A DNA stretch of 64,000 nt from contig DATFYE010000203.1 in the NCBI GenBank assembly GCA_035315185.1, positions 61,791-125,790 of the forward strand, in the 5' to 3' direction. The stretch is from JADGQN01 sp035315185 (GTDB taxonomy: Bacteria > Desulfobacterota > Syntrophorhabdia > Syntrophorhabdales > WCHB1-27). Both the position numbers and the translations under genes were made by a program. Every line of letters starts with the position of its first letter. Within the stretch, counting starts at the first letter, position 1. Shown one piece after another: positions 1 through 9,384 of the stretch. Under the pieces are notes generated by a model. It saw nothing but the letters and a program-made list of their open reading frames with translations. It was not told where the DNA came from and did no database searches.

Positions 1-825
1 GGTATACTGGTCATCGTTGTAGGTACCGTGCTAACCACCCGTTCTCTGATGAAGGAATTGATCAGGGTGGACCGGGAGAAAGCTGTTTCCGATGATATGG
101 TTATTCAATCGAGTAAAATGGCGGCACTGGGAAAGATGGCTGCCGGCATAGCTCATGAGATTAACAACCCTCTTGCGGTGATAGGGGAGAAGGTGGGCTG
201 GATAAGAGATCTTCTGACTGAAGAAGACCTTGGCCACAGTACCAACCTTAAGGAGATTGATGATGCGGCCCGCAGCGTGCAAGCACAAGTGGAGCGGGCG
301 AGGAAAGTGACGCACCGCTTCCTGGGTTTTGCCAGGCGCATGGAGCCGGTCCGCGAACAGGTTGACGTGAACAGAACCTTGAACGATACGGTTGAGCTGC
401 TGGGCAACGAATCCCGATATCGCAACATTGATATTCAGATGGAGCTTGATCCAAATCTGCCAAGGCTCCTGAGCGATGCGTCTCAACTGCAGCAGGTGTT
501 TATTAACATCATCAACAACGCAATCGATGCCATCGACGGCGTTATTGACCCTTCCCGCAGGGGTGGAAAGATCCAGATAAGAACCGCACTTCTCTCCAAG
601 ACGAACGAAATCCTGATAGAGATTTCAGATGACGGCCCGGGAATATCCAAAGAAAATATCGGTAAGATTTTTGACCCGTTTTTTACCACTAAAGAGGTTG
701 GAAAAGGCACGGGCCTGGGCTTGTCCATCGTGTATAGCATTATAGAGAAACTGGGCGGCCGAGTCACCGTCGCCAGCAAGAACGGCAAAGGAACGACCTT
801 TGCAATCTCTTTTCCAGTGATGTAA
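1..825 (+). CDS. Sensor histidine kinase, C-terminal part (5' end outside window)
   Basis: The frame is open from base 1, and the first visible residues (GILVIVVGTVL) look like the end of a membrane helix, so the gene begins upstream; the GTG at 28 is probably not the start. A short linker leads to a HisKA domain whose H-box AHEINNPLA carries the phospho-accepting His. The HATPase_c domain follows, with N-box NIINNAIDAI, G1 DDGPGIS, and G2 GKGTGLGLS. The protein would autophosphorylate at the membrane and pass phosphate to a receiver, most likely the single-domain regulator 23 bp downstream. The sensory domain is not visible. The H-box region closely resembles that of the second kinase at 9385-11601. 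Confidence 0.9.
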   Translation, partial: GILVIVVGTVLTTRSLMKELIRVDREKAVSDDMVIQSSKMAALGKMAAGIAHEINNPLAVIGEKVGWIRDLLTEEDLGHSTNLKEIDDAARSVQAQVERARKVTHRFLGFARRMEPVREQVDVNRTLNDTVELLGNESRYRNIDIQMELDPNLPRLLSDASQLQQVFINIINNAIDAIDGVIDPSRRGGKIQIRTALLSKTNEILIEISDDGPGISKENIGKIFDPFFTTKEVGKGTGLGLSIVYSIIEKLGGRVTVASKNGKGTTFAISFPVM

Positions 826-848
826 GAAGGAAGGGCAGAAGGGGCTGC

Positions 849-1247
849 ATGGCTGAGGCATTTCGAGTGCTGGTCGTTGATGACGAAGGTGATTTCAGGG
901 AGACGCTGGTCAAGAGGCTAAAAGCGAGAAAACTGGATGTCCGCGGTAGTGAAAGCGGTCAAAGCGCCCTTGACCTGATGGAAAAGATAGCGTTTGATGT
1001 CGTGATCTTAGATATCAAGATGCCGGGTATGGATGGGATCACGGCCTTGGAAGAGATGAAAAAGAGGACGCCGTTCGTCGAGGTGATTCTCCTCACGGGC
1101 CACGCTTCTGTGGAGGCAGGGATTGAAGGGATGAAGCTCGGAGCCTTCGATTATGTGATGAAACCGGTAAACGTCGATGAGTTGCTCGAAAAGGTACGCG
1201 AAGCATACGAAAGAAAAGTCATTCGCGAGGAACAACCTGAGAGTTAG
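849..1247 (+). CDS. Single-domain response regulator (CheY-like receiver)
   Basis: This 132-residue protein is a receiver domain and nothing else. Acidic residues DDE sit near position 10, the phospho-acceptor is the Asp in VVILDIKMPG, the switch Thr is in LLTGHAS, and the Lys is in YVMKPV. It lies 23 bp after the kinase and is probably co-transcribed with it. With no output domain it must act through protein contact or as a phosphorelay step. Its last 4 bp overlap the 3' end of the convergent PEP-synthase-like gene. It is strikingly similar to the receiver at 3960-4355 (shared MPGMDG, LTGHASVE.GIEGM.LGAFDYVMKP), which indicates duplication within this locus. Confidence 0.93.
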   Translation: MAEAFRVLVVDDEGDFRETLVKRLKARKLDVRGSESGQSALDLMEKIAFDVVILDIKMPGMDGITALEEMKKRTPFVEVILLTGHASVEAGIEGMKLGAFDYVMKPVNVDELLEKVREAYERKVIREEQPES

Positions 1248-3841
1248 CCGCTCCCGAGTGAATAATTCCCGGCCAGAAAATTCTTAGCAAGAGCAGGAAT
1301 GCTCTCCTCATTCTGCATGAGCATGTCCATCTGACGTGTATAGAGGAGTAGTCTTCCGATCAGGTCCAGTCTTTCAGTGATAAGATCGCATGGGTACTTT
1401 TGTATCCGCGCGTCCACTAAATCCTCGTGGACGTTCACCGCAAAATCCAACTTTTTCAAGATGAGGGCAATGGCTCGCGCCCGACGGTTGCGTCGTACAT
1501 AGTCGGCAGCCCCTCCTTTAAATGAAAAGCTGATGTAGTTCGCATCGACACTCGGGCCGCAATGCGAATCAAGAGCGCTGTAATGGTAGCCCACTCTGGA
1601 ACTGAAGTTCAGATAGTAGTTCGAGATGATGGCGAAACTTGCGTCTCCAAAACGGTCAGTAGTTGGTGGAGGGGCTGTTGCCTGCTCCATCATGACAGAG
1701 ACAAAACCGCTGAGGCTGACCGGTCGCGGACCGGCCTGCTGAAAAGCTTCATGCATCATTCCGCTGAGAACCGCCTTAAAAGGAACGGAACCTATATCAT
1801 CAACCTTGATCTTCTTCGATTCCTCTTTGCCTGACACAATTCCGCCTCCCACGTCTATCACGTAAAGGTCCAGGGGAATTTTAGCCTCCAGTTTGACCGC
1901 AAAACCGTCTTTTCTTGAAACTAAATCACCAATCTCGAACATCTCGGCATAAGACTTTTCATGCACCAGACGGCCGATGTCATGAAGGGTCTCGCAAAAC
2001 TCAGGAGCAAAGTCCGAAGCTTTTGGGTCTGTCAAGCGTAAAGGGACAATATAGTCGGCGAGCTTTCGCAAAGTCTGGTAAACCGGCGTATGCTTCATCG
2101 GGGACTCGACCTTCTTCTGGAGGGCCAGTAACTCAATAGCCGTTCCCTGGTAGACCTTTCCGGAAAAAGCGTCTACCGTGATCTGCATTCCTGTAGGAAT
2201 AGTCGCGGTAGCTATCTTTGTACCGAGGATTGTGGGAACAGCAAATTCTCTCGCTAATGAAGCCATATGCCCGGCCACGCTTCCTATATCTGTGAGAATG
2301 GCCTGCGCCTTTTTCATCACGAGAACAAACTTGGGCGAAGACTGTTTGGCGACCAGAATCGCTCCCTCGGGGAAATTCATCAAATCTTCCTCGGATTGAA
2401 CTTGAAACGCAGGTCCACAGCCGACACCTGGGTAAGCCACAGTTCCATCTTTTATGAGCACTGGATAATCTGAGAGTAGAGGGATTGAATGAATGTCCGA
2501 TTCCAATGATTCCACGTGAAGAGGGCGCGATTGAAGGAGCAAGAGTTTTCCTTCTTGGTTCAATGCCCATTCGATGTCCTGGGGATTCTTATAATGTGTT
2601 TCTAACGCTAGGGCATATCCCGCCAGGGTGCTGATCTGTTCGGGAGTCAGACACGGGCTGTCCTGGTTTTCCTCTTCGACCGACAACTCCTGAAGTCCGC
2701 CTTCGGGAAGATTGGCCAGGTATATTGGCTTATGAGAAACGACCGTACTCAGAATGTGGCTAAGATCCGTCTTGTCAACCGTGTACGAATCGGGAGTCAC
2801 CCGCCCCTCGACGGCAAAAGGGCCTAACCCCCAGACCGCCGTGATCATGATGTTGTTTTCCAGGACATTGAAGGGATGTCGCGTATAGATCACGCCGCTG
2901 GCTACCGCATCAACCATCTGAAGACAGGCTACGCTCATAGCAATATCTTCATCCCTGATACCCTTATTCAGGCGATAGGCGATAGCCGGGGGCGTGTAAA
3001 GACTTGCGACAACCTGCTTGTAAGCGGCGATCAACTGCTCGGGTGGCACATTGAGAACGGATAGATATTGGCCTGCAAAAGAGAGATCGCTGTCTTCTCC
3101 GGTTGCACTGCTACGGAGCGCGACCCTCAGGAAGAATGAATCATTCTCATTCGTACTCAGCCTCTGGCGCATCCGGTTATAGACTGATTGGATAGCAGAT
3201 TCTAACTCCGCTGGGACTTCTGCCAGGGTGATGAGCCGCTGAATCTCTTCGCTGGATTTGGCGATAGCCTCCGGGCTGCGGGGGTCGATCTGCATTTTTG
3301 CCGCACTGATTCTTTCAAAGAGATCATTATGCGAAAGGAACGAAGTGAAGCCCAGGGTAGTGATAGCAAACCCTTCAGGAATGGGCAAATGCAACTTGCT
3401 GTGCATCTCCCCGAGATTAGCATTCTTCCCGCCTACCCAATCGACCATCTCTTTGTTAATCTGGTCGTAGGTCAGAACTATTTCAGTGGGCGGAGGTTCT
3501 TTTCTCTTGTCCAATTCCTGCTGGATCTTGCTTTCTATCCGTTCCAGAGCTTCGAAGAGGCGGGGGTAGCGATGGTCAGACAGATCATCCAGATTCTTCA
3601 CCATCCGTAAGGCATGGAATATGGCCCGGCTCGCCTGACTCCGGACATAGGCGATGCCGAAGACCTCGTCGCCGTGCAACTTTTCCTCTATGTCAGTGAT
3701 GATATGGAGAAACTGAGTGTTTGATTCAAGCAGCATCCTGAAGGCAGAATATTTGAATCGAAACAGCCTTGTAAGGTAGTCCTTCCGGGTCGCCTTTCTC
3801 CTAACGATCCAGCTTCTGAAGGAATTTACATGCTTCAGCAT
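1244..3841 (-). CDS. PEP-synthase-like phosphotransferase, paralogue 1, with novel C-terminal domain
   Basis: The 865-residue protein has four visible parts. Residues 1-110 are helical and unassigned. Residues 115-445 form a PPDK/PEP-synthase ATP-binding domain (GGKNANLGE, LRSSATGEDS, FAGQY, IEWA..QEG, LQSRP). Residues 460-570 form the swivelling phospho-histidine domain, with the catalytic His at about 525 in GSVAGHMASLARE. Residues 590-865 form a domain with CETLHDIGRLVHE, VIDVGGG, GYHYS and FKGGAAD motifs. PEP synthase and PPDK normally end in a TIM-barrel PEP/pyruvate domain, which I cannot find here. The ATP and His domains suggest a His-phosphate intermediate; the acceptor is unknown. 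Rifampicin phosphotransferase shares ATP and His domains with a non-TIM acceptor domain, which is a precedent only in outline. Confidence 0.85.
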   Translation of the reverse strand: MLKHVNSFRSWIVRRKATRKDYLTRLFRFKYSAFRMLLESNTQFLHIITDIEEKLHGDEVFGIAYVRSQASRAIFHALRMVKNLDDLSDHRYPRLFEALERIESKIQQELDKRKEPPPTEIVLTYDQINKEMVDWVGGKNANLGEMHSKLHLPIPEGFAITTLGFTSFLSHNDLFERISAAKMQIDPRSPEAIAKSSEEIQRLITLAEVPAELESAIQSVYNRMRQRLSTNENDSFFLRVALRSSATGEDSDLSFAGQYLSVLNVPPEQLIAAYKQVVASLYTPPAIAYRLNKGIRDEDIAMSVACLQMVDAVASGVIYTRHPFNVLENNIMITAVWGLGPFAVEGRVTPDSYTVDKTDLSHILSTVVSHKPIYLANLPEGGLQELSVEEENQDSPCLTPEQISTLAGYALALETHYKNPQDIEWALNQEGKLLLLQSRPLHVESLESDIHSIPLLSDYPVLIKDGTVAYPGVGCGPAFQVQSEEDLMNFPEGAILVAKQSSPKFVLVMKKAQAILTDIGSVAGHMASLAREFAVPTILGTKIATATIPTGMQITVDAFSGKVYQGTAIELLALQKKVESPMKHTPVYQTLRKLADYIVPLRLTDPKASDFAPEFCETLHDIGRLVHEKSYAEMFEIGDLVSRKDGFAVKLEAKIPLDLYVIDVGGGIVSGKEESKKIKVDDIGSVPFKAVLSGMMHEAFQQAGPRPVSLSGFVSVMMEQATAPPPTTDRFGDASFAIISNYYLNFSSRVGYHYSALDSHCGPSVDANYISFSFKGGAADYVRRNRRARAIALILKKLDFAVNVHEDLVDARIQKYPCDLITERLDLIGRLLLYTRQMDMLMQNEESIPALAKNFLAGNYSLGSG

Positions 3842-3884
3842 TTCGTTGTAGACCCTTGTCTATTATTGGGGCTCGCGTCGCCCC

Positions 3885-3907
3885 CTCCACTGGCCGAGCC
3901 AGTGGAG
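3885..3907. repeat. Perfect 10-bp hairpin in intergenic gap
   Basis: CTCCACTGGC and GCCAGTGGAG form a perfect 10-bp stem around a CGA loop, inside a GC-rich 118-bp gap between two - strand genes. No T-run follows on either strand, so a simple Rho-independent terminator is unlikely. It could be a REP-like palindrome or an RNA-stabilising hairpin between the receiver gene and paralogue 1. Confidence 0.55.
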
Positions 3908-3959
3908 CCACCCCCTCTCGCTCGCCGTACTCGCTAGATAGATTCCTGACGCCGGGAAT

Positions 3960-4355
3960 CTATTCGCCAGATACCTCGCGAGCCAGCTTTCTCTGGTAAG
4001 CATCTCCGATCTTCACGACCAGGGCGTCGATGTCGCAAGGTTTCATCACATAGTCGAAGGCGCCCAGACGCATGCCCTCTATGCCTGACTCAACGGAGGC
4101 GTGTCCCGTCAGCATAATAACTTCGATGAGAGCACTTATGCTTTTCATCTCCCTCAGCGTCTCCAGTCCATCCATTCCCGGCATCTTCACGTCGATAATG
4201 GCCACGTCGAAGGCCGTCCTCTTCACTGCTTCCAGGGCCCGGTAACCGCTCTCCACATCAAGCACATCAAACGCCCTCCTCCTTAGACGGCTGGCTAAGG
4301 TAGTACGGAAGGCTTCTTCGTCGTCGACCAATAATAAGCGGATCCTTTCCGTCAT
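3960..4355 (-). CDS. Single-domain response regulator (CheY-like receiver)
   Basis: A 131-residue receiver with the acidic pair in LLLVDDEE, phospho-acceptor Asp in AIIDVKMPG, Thr in MLTGHAS and Lys in YVMKPC. There is no output domain. It is a close paralogue of the receiver at 849-1247. It lies between PEP-synthase-like paralogues 1 and 2 on the same strand, with gaps of 118 bp and 98 bp, so it is probably part of a long - strand transcript coming from about 14153. Its partner kinase is likely either the one at 9385-11601 or the partial kinase at the window start. Confidence 0.93.
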   Translation of the reverse strand: MTERIRLLLVDDEEAFRTTLASRLRRRAFDVLDVESGYRALEAVKRTAFDVAIIDVKMPGMDGLETLREMKSISALIEVIMLTGHASVESGIEGMRLGAFDYVMKPCDIDALVVKIGDAYQRKLAREVSGE

Positions 4356-4453
4356 CGTTTCTCCTCCTTACCTGTGCTGCTCTTCTTCTCTCACTCGTCT
4401 TCAGGTGTCCAGGCTCCGAGTAGCGAGCGGATCGTAGGCGGTTCGTTGCTCGG

Positions 4454-7054
4454 TCAATCCGGTACCTCCACAAACGTGGAGACTTCCCCAAGCATCTCCT
4501 CTGCATACCACGTCACACGCGCGGGGTCCGACAGAACCATATCCAACTGCCTGGTATGTAAAATCAAATATCCCAGGACTTTTAATCCCTTCGTCATGTA
4601 CTCATTCTCCTGGCGCTCAAGCCGTGCCGAAAGTGTATCGCCTTTTGTTTGGACCCAAAAATGGAACCTTCGCAGGACAGTTTCTATCAAGTCGTTTCTC
4701 CGTTCCTTGCGCTGACGATCAGCCGCACCGCCCTTAAAATAGAACCAGACATAGTTTTCAGTCACGCGCTCACCTAAGAAAGCCTCCACTGTGGAATAAT
4801 GAAAACCCAGTTTCGTGCTGAGGTGGAAAAAATCCTGTGAAACAATGACGTAATTCTGACCTCCCATCGCCGATTCCCGGCCGAGTTCCAGATTGGGGTC
4901 CATCGTAGACTCGATCACGATGGATAGAAATCCTCCTGCGTCGATTGGTGGCGGTCCTTTCCACGGGAAGGCGGTGAGCCCTTCCCACAACGCACAGAAA
5001 GGGGGAGAAATGATGTCCTCAACACGCACCGTGTCTCCATCTGCCTTTTCTCTGATGCCTCCTCCCAGATCCAGAACCCACCATTCCATGGGGACATTGG
5101 AAACGAGTTTCCTGGCCATCTTGTGTGAAAACGGAGTCTCCTGGTATTCGTCAAACAGCTCTCGCAGAGAAATCTCATGCGCATAACGGATGATATCGTG
5201 CAGGGTTTGACAGTCTTGCGGGGTAAAATCAGGGCCATCCGGATCTGTCAGGTGCAGCGGGGCAATATATCTGAGGACGTTTTCCAGCGTGTGGTATACA
5301 GGGCTGTTCTTTATGGGGCTGGCGCTTTCACTACTCCTGGCCAGTATGGCCTCCACCTTACCAGCATATACCTTTTGCAGATCAGCATCAACGGTGACAA
5401 GCGTTCCGGTCCCGATGGTGCTGGAGGCTACGCGAGTTCCCATCAATGCGGGAATCTTGAATTCCCTGGCCACAGCGGCCAGATGTCCCGTGAGCGTGCC
5501 CTCATCGGTTACCACGGCAACCGCCTTATCCAGGAGAGCCGCCCATTGAGGCAAGGGATACCTAGCCAGGAGGACTGCGCCTGTTGGGAACTGCAACATG
5601 TCCACTGCGGTTTCCACGCGGAATGCAGGGCCATACGCAACTCCCGGACTCGCGGTGATGCCTTTCTCAATCAGGGTTGTATTATCGATGAGCCTTGAAG
5701 GAAGATCTTGTCTCGATCCACTCCTCGCCGGAAGAGCAAGGGGCCGGGTCTGCACAATCCAGAACGTGCCCTCATTGTCCAGGGCCCATTCTACGTCTTG
5801 GGCTCCGCCAAAATGTTCTTCCAATCGCATAGCTATTTTCGCCAGTCTTCGGGCTTGCTCGTCGCTCAAGGACGGAGCTTCCCTTTTCGCTTCATCAACG
5901 TGTTCAACAACAACCCCTTCACGGCTGTGGCATGCTATTCTCGTAGTCTTGCTGCGAATATCCTTTTCTAATAATTGTCCCGGATCCTTCCTGCTGACGA
6001 CATACAGGTCGCTGCTGAAAGTACCATCCACTACTGCCTTTCCCAGACCGAAGGCGCTATTGATGACGACCCCGCCAGGAAACGAGGCACCAGGGTCGGC
6101 AGAATAGACAACGCCTGCAGCCTCAGCCTGAATCAGGCGCATGCACCCGACACACATCGCGATGTCCTCATCGAGAAAACCCATCCTCAGGCGATAGGTT
6201 ATGGCCGGCACCGAATATTTGCTCGCCACAACCTCCTTATAGCCAAGGAGAAGGGATTCCGGGCTGACATTCAAGATGGAACGATACTGCCCCGCAAAGG
6301 AAGCGCCTCTGGAATCTTCTCCCAGGGCGCTGCTGCGCAGACAGATGCAAGCCCCTTCGCCGACGTTTCGGATTAAGTCTTGGTACGCTGAAATGATGGT
6401 TCTTTCCAGCTCTGCGGGCAGAGGGGCCTCCACGATCAATTTCTGAAGGTCAGCGCTGACCTCATGCAATTGAGCGATGTTACCTACTTCCAGCTGTTGC
6501 AACTGCCGGTTTACTTCGTCCTGCAGCTTGCCCTCAGCCATGAAGAACTCATAGGCCGCCGAAGAGATCACAAACCCTTCCGGTACAGCCAGACCAAGAC
6601 GGTTCCTTGTCTCCGCGAGAGAGGCCATCTTATTTCCGGCTTGGTCAGTCATGTTGCGGTCAATTGCTTCAAGGGGAAGAATCCATGAACCTTGTTGTGC
6701 CTCCCTCTTTCTTGTTAACTCTTGGTCGATCCTCCTCGAAATTTCATCAAAGACACTAAAAAGAGTTTGATTTCTTTGATCAGTGATATCGTTGAGGCTT
6801 TGAATAATCTTATAGACGTCGACCGAAAGGGCGGTGCATTTTGTCCGGATGAAGGCCATGTCGAAACTGACTGATCCCTCTATGGCCTCTTCCATGTTAC
6901 TGATGATCTTGAGGACCTCATCATTTAGACCAAGCAGGGTCTTAAAGCTCAAGTAGCGCCTGGTAAAAGCCATGCGAAGAGCATTTCTTTCCTGCTCTTC
7001 CTTCCGCAGCCTGCCTTCCGCACGTCTTTTCAGGTAAGTTTTAATGTAAGACAT
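4454..7054 (-). CDS. PEP-synthase-like phosphotransferase, paralogue 2, with novel C-terminal domain
   Basis: 866 residues from the ATG at 7054; an in-frame TTG at 7063 would add three residues, and neither has a strong ribosome site. The architecture matches paralogue 1: N-terminal helical region (1-115), ATP-binding domain (about 125-440; CLRSSALGEDS, FAGQY, VEWALDNEG, VQTRP), swivel domain with His at about 524 in GTLTGHLAAVARE, and the shared C-terminal domain (CQTLHDIIRYAHE, LDLGGGI, GFHYS, FKGGAAD). The first glycine-rich loop is degenerate (AGNKMASLAE instead of GGKNA.LGE), so nucleotide binding may be altered. The TIM-barrel domain of true PEP synthase is absent. The short paralogue lies 12 bp upstream in the transcript (start near 8140, stop at 7076). 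Confidence 0.84.
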   Translation of the reverse strand: MSYIKTYLKRRAEGRLRKEEQERNALRMAFTRRYLSFKTLLGLNDEVLKIISNMEEAIEGSVSFDMAFIRTKCTALSVDVYKIIQSLNDITDQRNQTLFSVFDEISRRIDQELTRKREAQQGSWILPLEAIDRNMTDQAGNKMASLAETRNRLGLAVPEGFVISSAAYEFFMAEGKLQDEVNRQLQQLEVGNIAQLHEVSADLQKLIVEAPLPAELERTIISAYQDLIRNVGEGACICLRSSALGEDSRGASFAGQYRSILNVSPESLLLGYKEVVASKYSVPAITYRLRMGFLDEDIAMCVGCMRLIQAEAAGVVYSADPGASFPGGVVINSAFGLGKAVVDGTFSSDLYVVSRKDPGQLLEKDIRSKTTRIACHSREGVVVEHVDEAKREAPSLSDEQARRLAKIAMRLEEHFGGAQDVEWALDNEGTFWIVQTRPLALPARSGSRQDLPSRLIDNTTLIEKGITASPGVAYGPAFRVETAVDMLQFPTGAVLLARYPLPQWAALLDKAVAVVTDEGTLTGHLAAVAREFKIPALMGTRVASSTIGTGTLVTVDADLQKVYAGKVEAILARSSESASPIKNSPVYHTLENVLRYIAPLHLTDPDGPDFTPQDCQTLHDIIRYAHEISLRELFDEYQETPFSHKMARKLVSNVPMEWWVLDLGGGIREKADGDTVRVEDIISPPFCALWEGLTAFPWKGPPPIDAGGFLSIVIESTMDPNLELGRESAMGGQNYVIVSQDFFHLSTKLGFHYSTVEAFLGERVTENYVWFYFKGGAADRQRKERRNDLIETVLRRFHFWVQTKGDTLSARLERQENEYMTKGLKVLGYLILHTRQLDMVLSDPARVTWYAEEMLGEVSTFVEVPD

Positions 7055-7075
7055 AGAAAACAAAACACATTACGT

Positions 7076-8140
7076 TTAGGACTCCGGATTAAAGGAATAG
7101 TTGCCCCGCAGAAAGGCTTCGACATGCCAGTCTACGATCGCATCATCATCCATGACCATATCTCTTTGACGGCAACAACCCATCAACCTGCCCAGCAAAT
7201 CCAGTCTTTCTTCTGTTTCCTCCAGTGGCTGCCGGCGAAAATCGGCACGCACCGAATCCCCCATCACTTCCGCTTCAAAGCCGATATTCTCCAGAACCGA
7301 CCCTATAAATCTGGCTCTACGCGCTCTCCTCAAATCGTCTGCAGCTCCTCCTTTGAACGTGAAACGGATATGGTTATTGGACGCTTGAGCGCTCGTGTTT
7401 GCGTCCACGGACGCATAATGATAACCAAGCCGCGAACGGTAGTTCATATATTCCGAAGCGATGAGAGCGAGCGTTTTGTCCCAGAAGTCTTCTTCCGGCC
7501 GACTGGAGCTCTGGGCCATGATCACCATGAGGCCTTTCAAGTTCAAACCGATCGGCCCTGACCACGTAATACCCGGGTAGTACATCCCTCGAAACATAGC
7601 CTGTAAGGGGAGAGAGCGAATCTGATCTTTGGGAATGAGTCGTCCGGAATCTTCCGGCAGCGCTCCCTGCAGATCGAGGACATGAAGATTGATGGGTAAC
7701 CCCGTCTGGACTTTCCTCACGGAGAGTTTGTCCGTATTGTACGTGTCAAAGAGCGCGGAAAACTCCTCCACAGCAAGATCATGGATGGAGTCTAGTAAGT
7801 CATTCAGGTCCTTGTAGTCTTGGAGGGTTTGATCTTCTTTCTCGATCTGCTGAAGCCGCACAACAAGTTCCGGATGGCTGCGCTGGGCCAGGGCATCCAG
7901 GTTTTCCAGGACCTTGCCAACGCTGGCTACGACATCTCTCAAATCAGGTTGAAGAGGGGAGGCAACTGCGTCCAATACCTCCCTCCTGGCTTCCAGGACG
8001 CTCCGGAACACGTTGTACTTATCCCGAAGAATCTCCGCCGCGGAGGTTCTCGGCTGTGACTCAAAAGATCCGATCAGATTCTTGAACCAGCCCTTCATAC
8101 TGAAATAGATATCCTCCCTAAGTAAAGCCGAATAGCTCAC
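7076..8140 (-). CDS. Short paralogue: helical N-terminus joined directly to the novel C-terminal domain
   Basis: This 354-residue protein matches both ends of the PEP-synthase-like paralogues but has no ATP-binding or phospho-His domain. The N-terminal ~110 residues resemble their helical region, and residues ~165-354 carry the C-terminal signature (VLDLQGA, GLMVIMAQ, LGYHYASVDA, FKGGAADDLRRARR, LDLLGRL, RQRDMVM). It therefore delimits the unknown domain as an independent fold. It may be a non-catalytic partner, acceptor or decoy for the full-length proteins. The GTG at 8140 overlaps the CBS gene stop (GTGA). An ATG at 8098 gives a start more like the paralogues (MKGWFKN) and is a serious alternative. 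Confidence 0.8.
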   Translation of the reverse strand: MSYSALLREDIYFSMKGWFKNLIGSFESQPRTSAAEILRDKYNVFRSVLEARREVLDAVASPLQPDLRDVVASVGKVLENLDALAQRSHPELVVRLQQIEKEDQTLQDYKDLNDLLDSIHDLAVEEFSALFDTYNTDKLSVRKVQTGLPINLHVLDLQGALPEDSGRLIPKDQIRSLPLQAMFRGMYYPGITWSGPIGLNLKGLMVIMAQSSSRPEEDFWDKTLALIASEYMNYRSRLGYHYASVDANTSAQASNNHIRFTFKGGAADDLRRARRARFIGSVLENIGFEAEVMGDSVRADFRRQPLEETEERLDLLGRLMGCCRQRDMVMDDDAIVDWHVEAFLRGNYSFNPES

Positions 8141-8667
8141 AAGATCAGCGCAGCGATTTCCTTGAAGACCTCCACCGAGCGCACAACCCCGACAACGACA
8201 CCCTCTCGGAGGACCGGCAGCGTACTTGCGTTCTCATCTACCATCTTTGACGTGACCTGCAGCAGATGATCTTCATAATCCACCGTCGACCGGATGGGTT
8301 GCATCACTTCGCTGATAGGGCGCTCAGCCTGCGTCAGTATCTCGCGTACCAGCGAATCTGAGGATGAGGTTTCTTTAGTAGGCCCATTTTTTGCCGCAGG
8401 GAAAGTCTGTGCTTGCCTGTCAGAGTCATGCATAATATTCGCCCTCAGACCACCGAAGATATCCCGGCGTCGGATGATTCCAAGAAGGTTGTACGTTTCA
8501 TTAAAGACGAGCACGGATCGAGCCCCGATTAGTCGGGAGCGCCCGTCTGACCCTTCCTCTGCCTGTTCCATGATGGCCACTGCCTGGCGAATGCTGAACC
8601 AATAGGGGACGTGGGGATAGGCCTCCAAGGGAATCATGAGTTCTGAAGCTTTCTTCATTTTCGTCAT
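8137..8667 (-). CDS. Tandem CBS-domain protein
   Basis: 176 residues with two CBS motifs, each ending in the usual G.. R..D/E pattern: first about residues 10-75 (SVLVFNETYNLLGIIRRRDI), second about 115-175 (STLPVLREGVVVGVVRSVEV). A polar linker of about 35 residues separates them. CBS pairs typically bind adenine nucleotides and report energy charge. Its gene overlaps the start of the short paralogue by 4 bp, so the two are probably translationally coupled. A nucleotide sensor beside ATP-dependent phosphotransferase-like proteins suggests that the system reads energy state; this is inference. Confidence 0.85.
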   Translation of the reverse strand: MTKMKKASELMIPLEAYPHVPYWFSIRQAVAIMEQAEEGSDGRSRLIGARSVLVFNETYNLLGIIRRRDIFGGLRANIMHDSDRQAQTFPAAKNGPTKETSSSDSLVREILTQAERPISEVMQPIRSTVDYEDHLLQVTSKMVDENASTLPVLREGVVVGVVRSVEVFKEIAALIL

Positions 8668-8801
8668 ACACTCTCCTTATCCTTTCCACCGCCATGTTCG
8701 TCTCTTCCTGATCCCAAAAGCCACCGTGTGGTTCGGTCCGTGTCTCAACCGTCTTCAGGCGGCTTTCACGCGCCCGCAGGGTTGCGTCGGGCCAGCTTGG
8801 A

Positions 8802-9371
8802 TCAGACGGGTTCTTCCGGGGCTTCCCGCAGAACCTCGGTGATTAGTTCCGGGGCCAGTCCGGATCTAGCCGTCACCTCCTGGATGTTGCCTTCGCTTCT
8901 CTGCGCCAGATTGCGCACATACTCCCGGAGAAAGGCCTTGCTTGCTTTATCGTAGGGCTCCAGAAGAAAAACTTTTTGCATCTTCTGGGACTCCCGCTTG
9001 AGCTTCTGCCAGCGCATGGCTCGGTCCATTGTAAAGAGAATCTGTTCCTTCTTGAAAGGTTTAGTGATGTAGTCGAAGACGCCCTGCGACATTGCCTCGA
9101 CAGCGGTTTCCAGCGAACCGAAGGCTGTAATGATGATCAGTTCCTCGTGCCGATTATTCTCCCGTAGCATCCGTAGAAGATCGAGGCCATCAAGCCCCGG
9201 CATCTTAAGGTCGCTGATGATAAGATCGTACTGGGTCTCCTCCAACATTTTGGGGACCATCAGTGAGTTGGAAGTCGTGGTGATGCGGTACGATGTTTTT
9301 TCCTTAATGATCCGCTCCAGAAGCTGCAGCATGTGCGGCTCATCATCTACGGCCAGGATGCGCTGTTCCAT
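8802..9371 (-). CDS. Response regulator with receiver and Fis-like C-terminal helices
   Basis: 189 residues. Residues 1-120 are a receiver (VDDE near 8, phospho-acceptor Asp in LIISDLKMPG, Thr in IIITAFGS, Lys in YITKPF). Residues about 140-185 (FLREYVRNLAQRSEGNIQEVTARSGLAPELITEVL) resemble a degenerate Fis/HTH_8 motif, without the sigma-54 AAA domain that usually separates these parts. It may bind DNA directly, or the C-terminus may serve interaction only. The gene starts 13 bp after the stop of the kinase at 9385-11601 and is its obvious partner. Confidence 0.88.
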   Translation of the reverse strand: MEQRILAVDDEPHMLQLLERIIKEKTSYRITTTSNSLMVPKMLEETQYDLIISDLKMPGLDGLDLLRMLRENNRHEELIIITAFGSLETAVEAMSQGVFDYITKPFKKEQILFTMDRAMRWQKLKRESQKMQKVFLLEPYDKASKAFLREYVRNLAQRSEGNIQEVTARSGLAPELITEVLREAPEEPV

Positions 9372-9384
9372 GTGGTTCCCTTCC

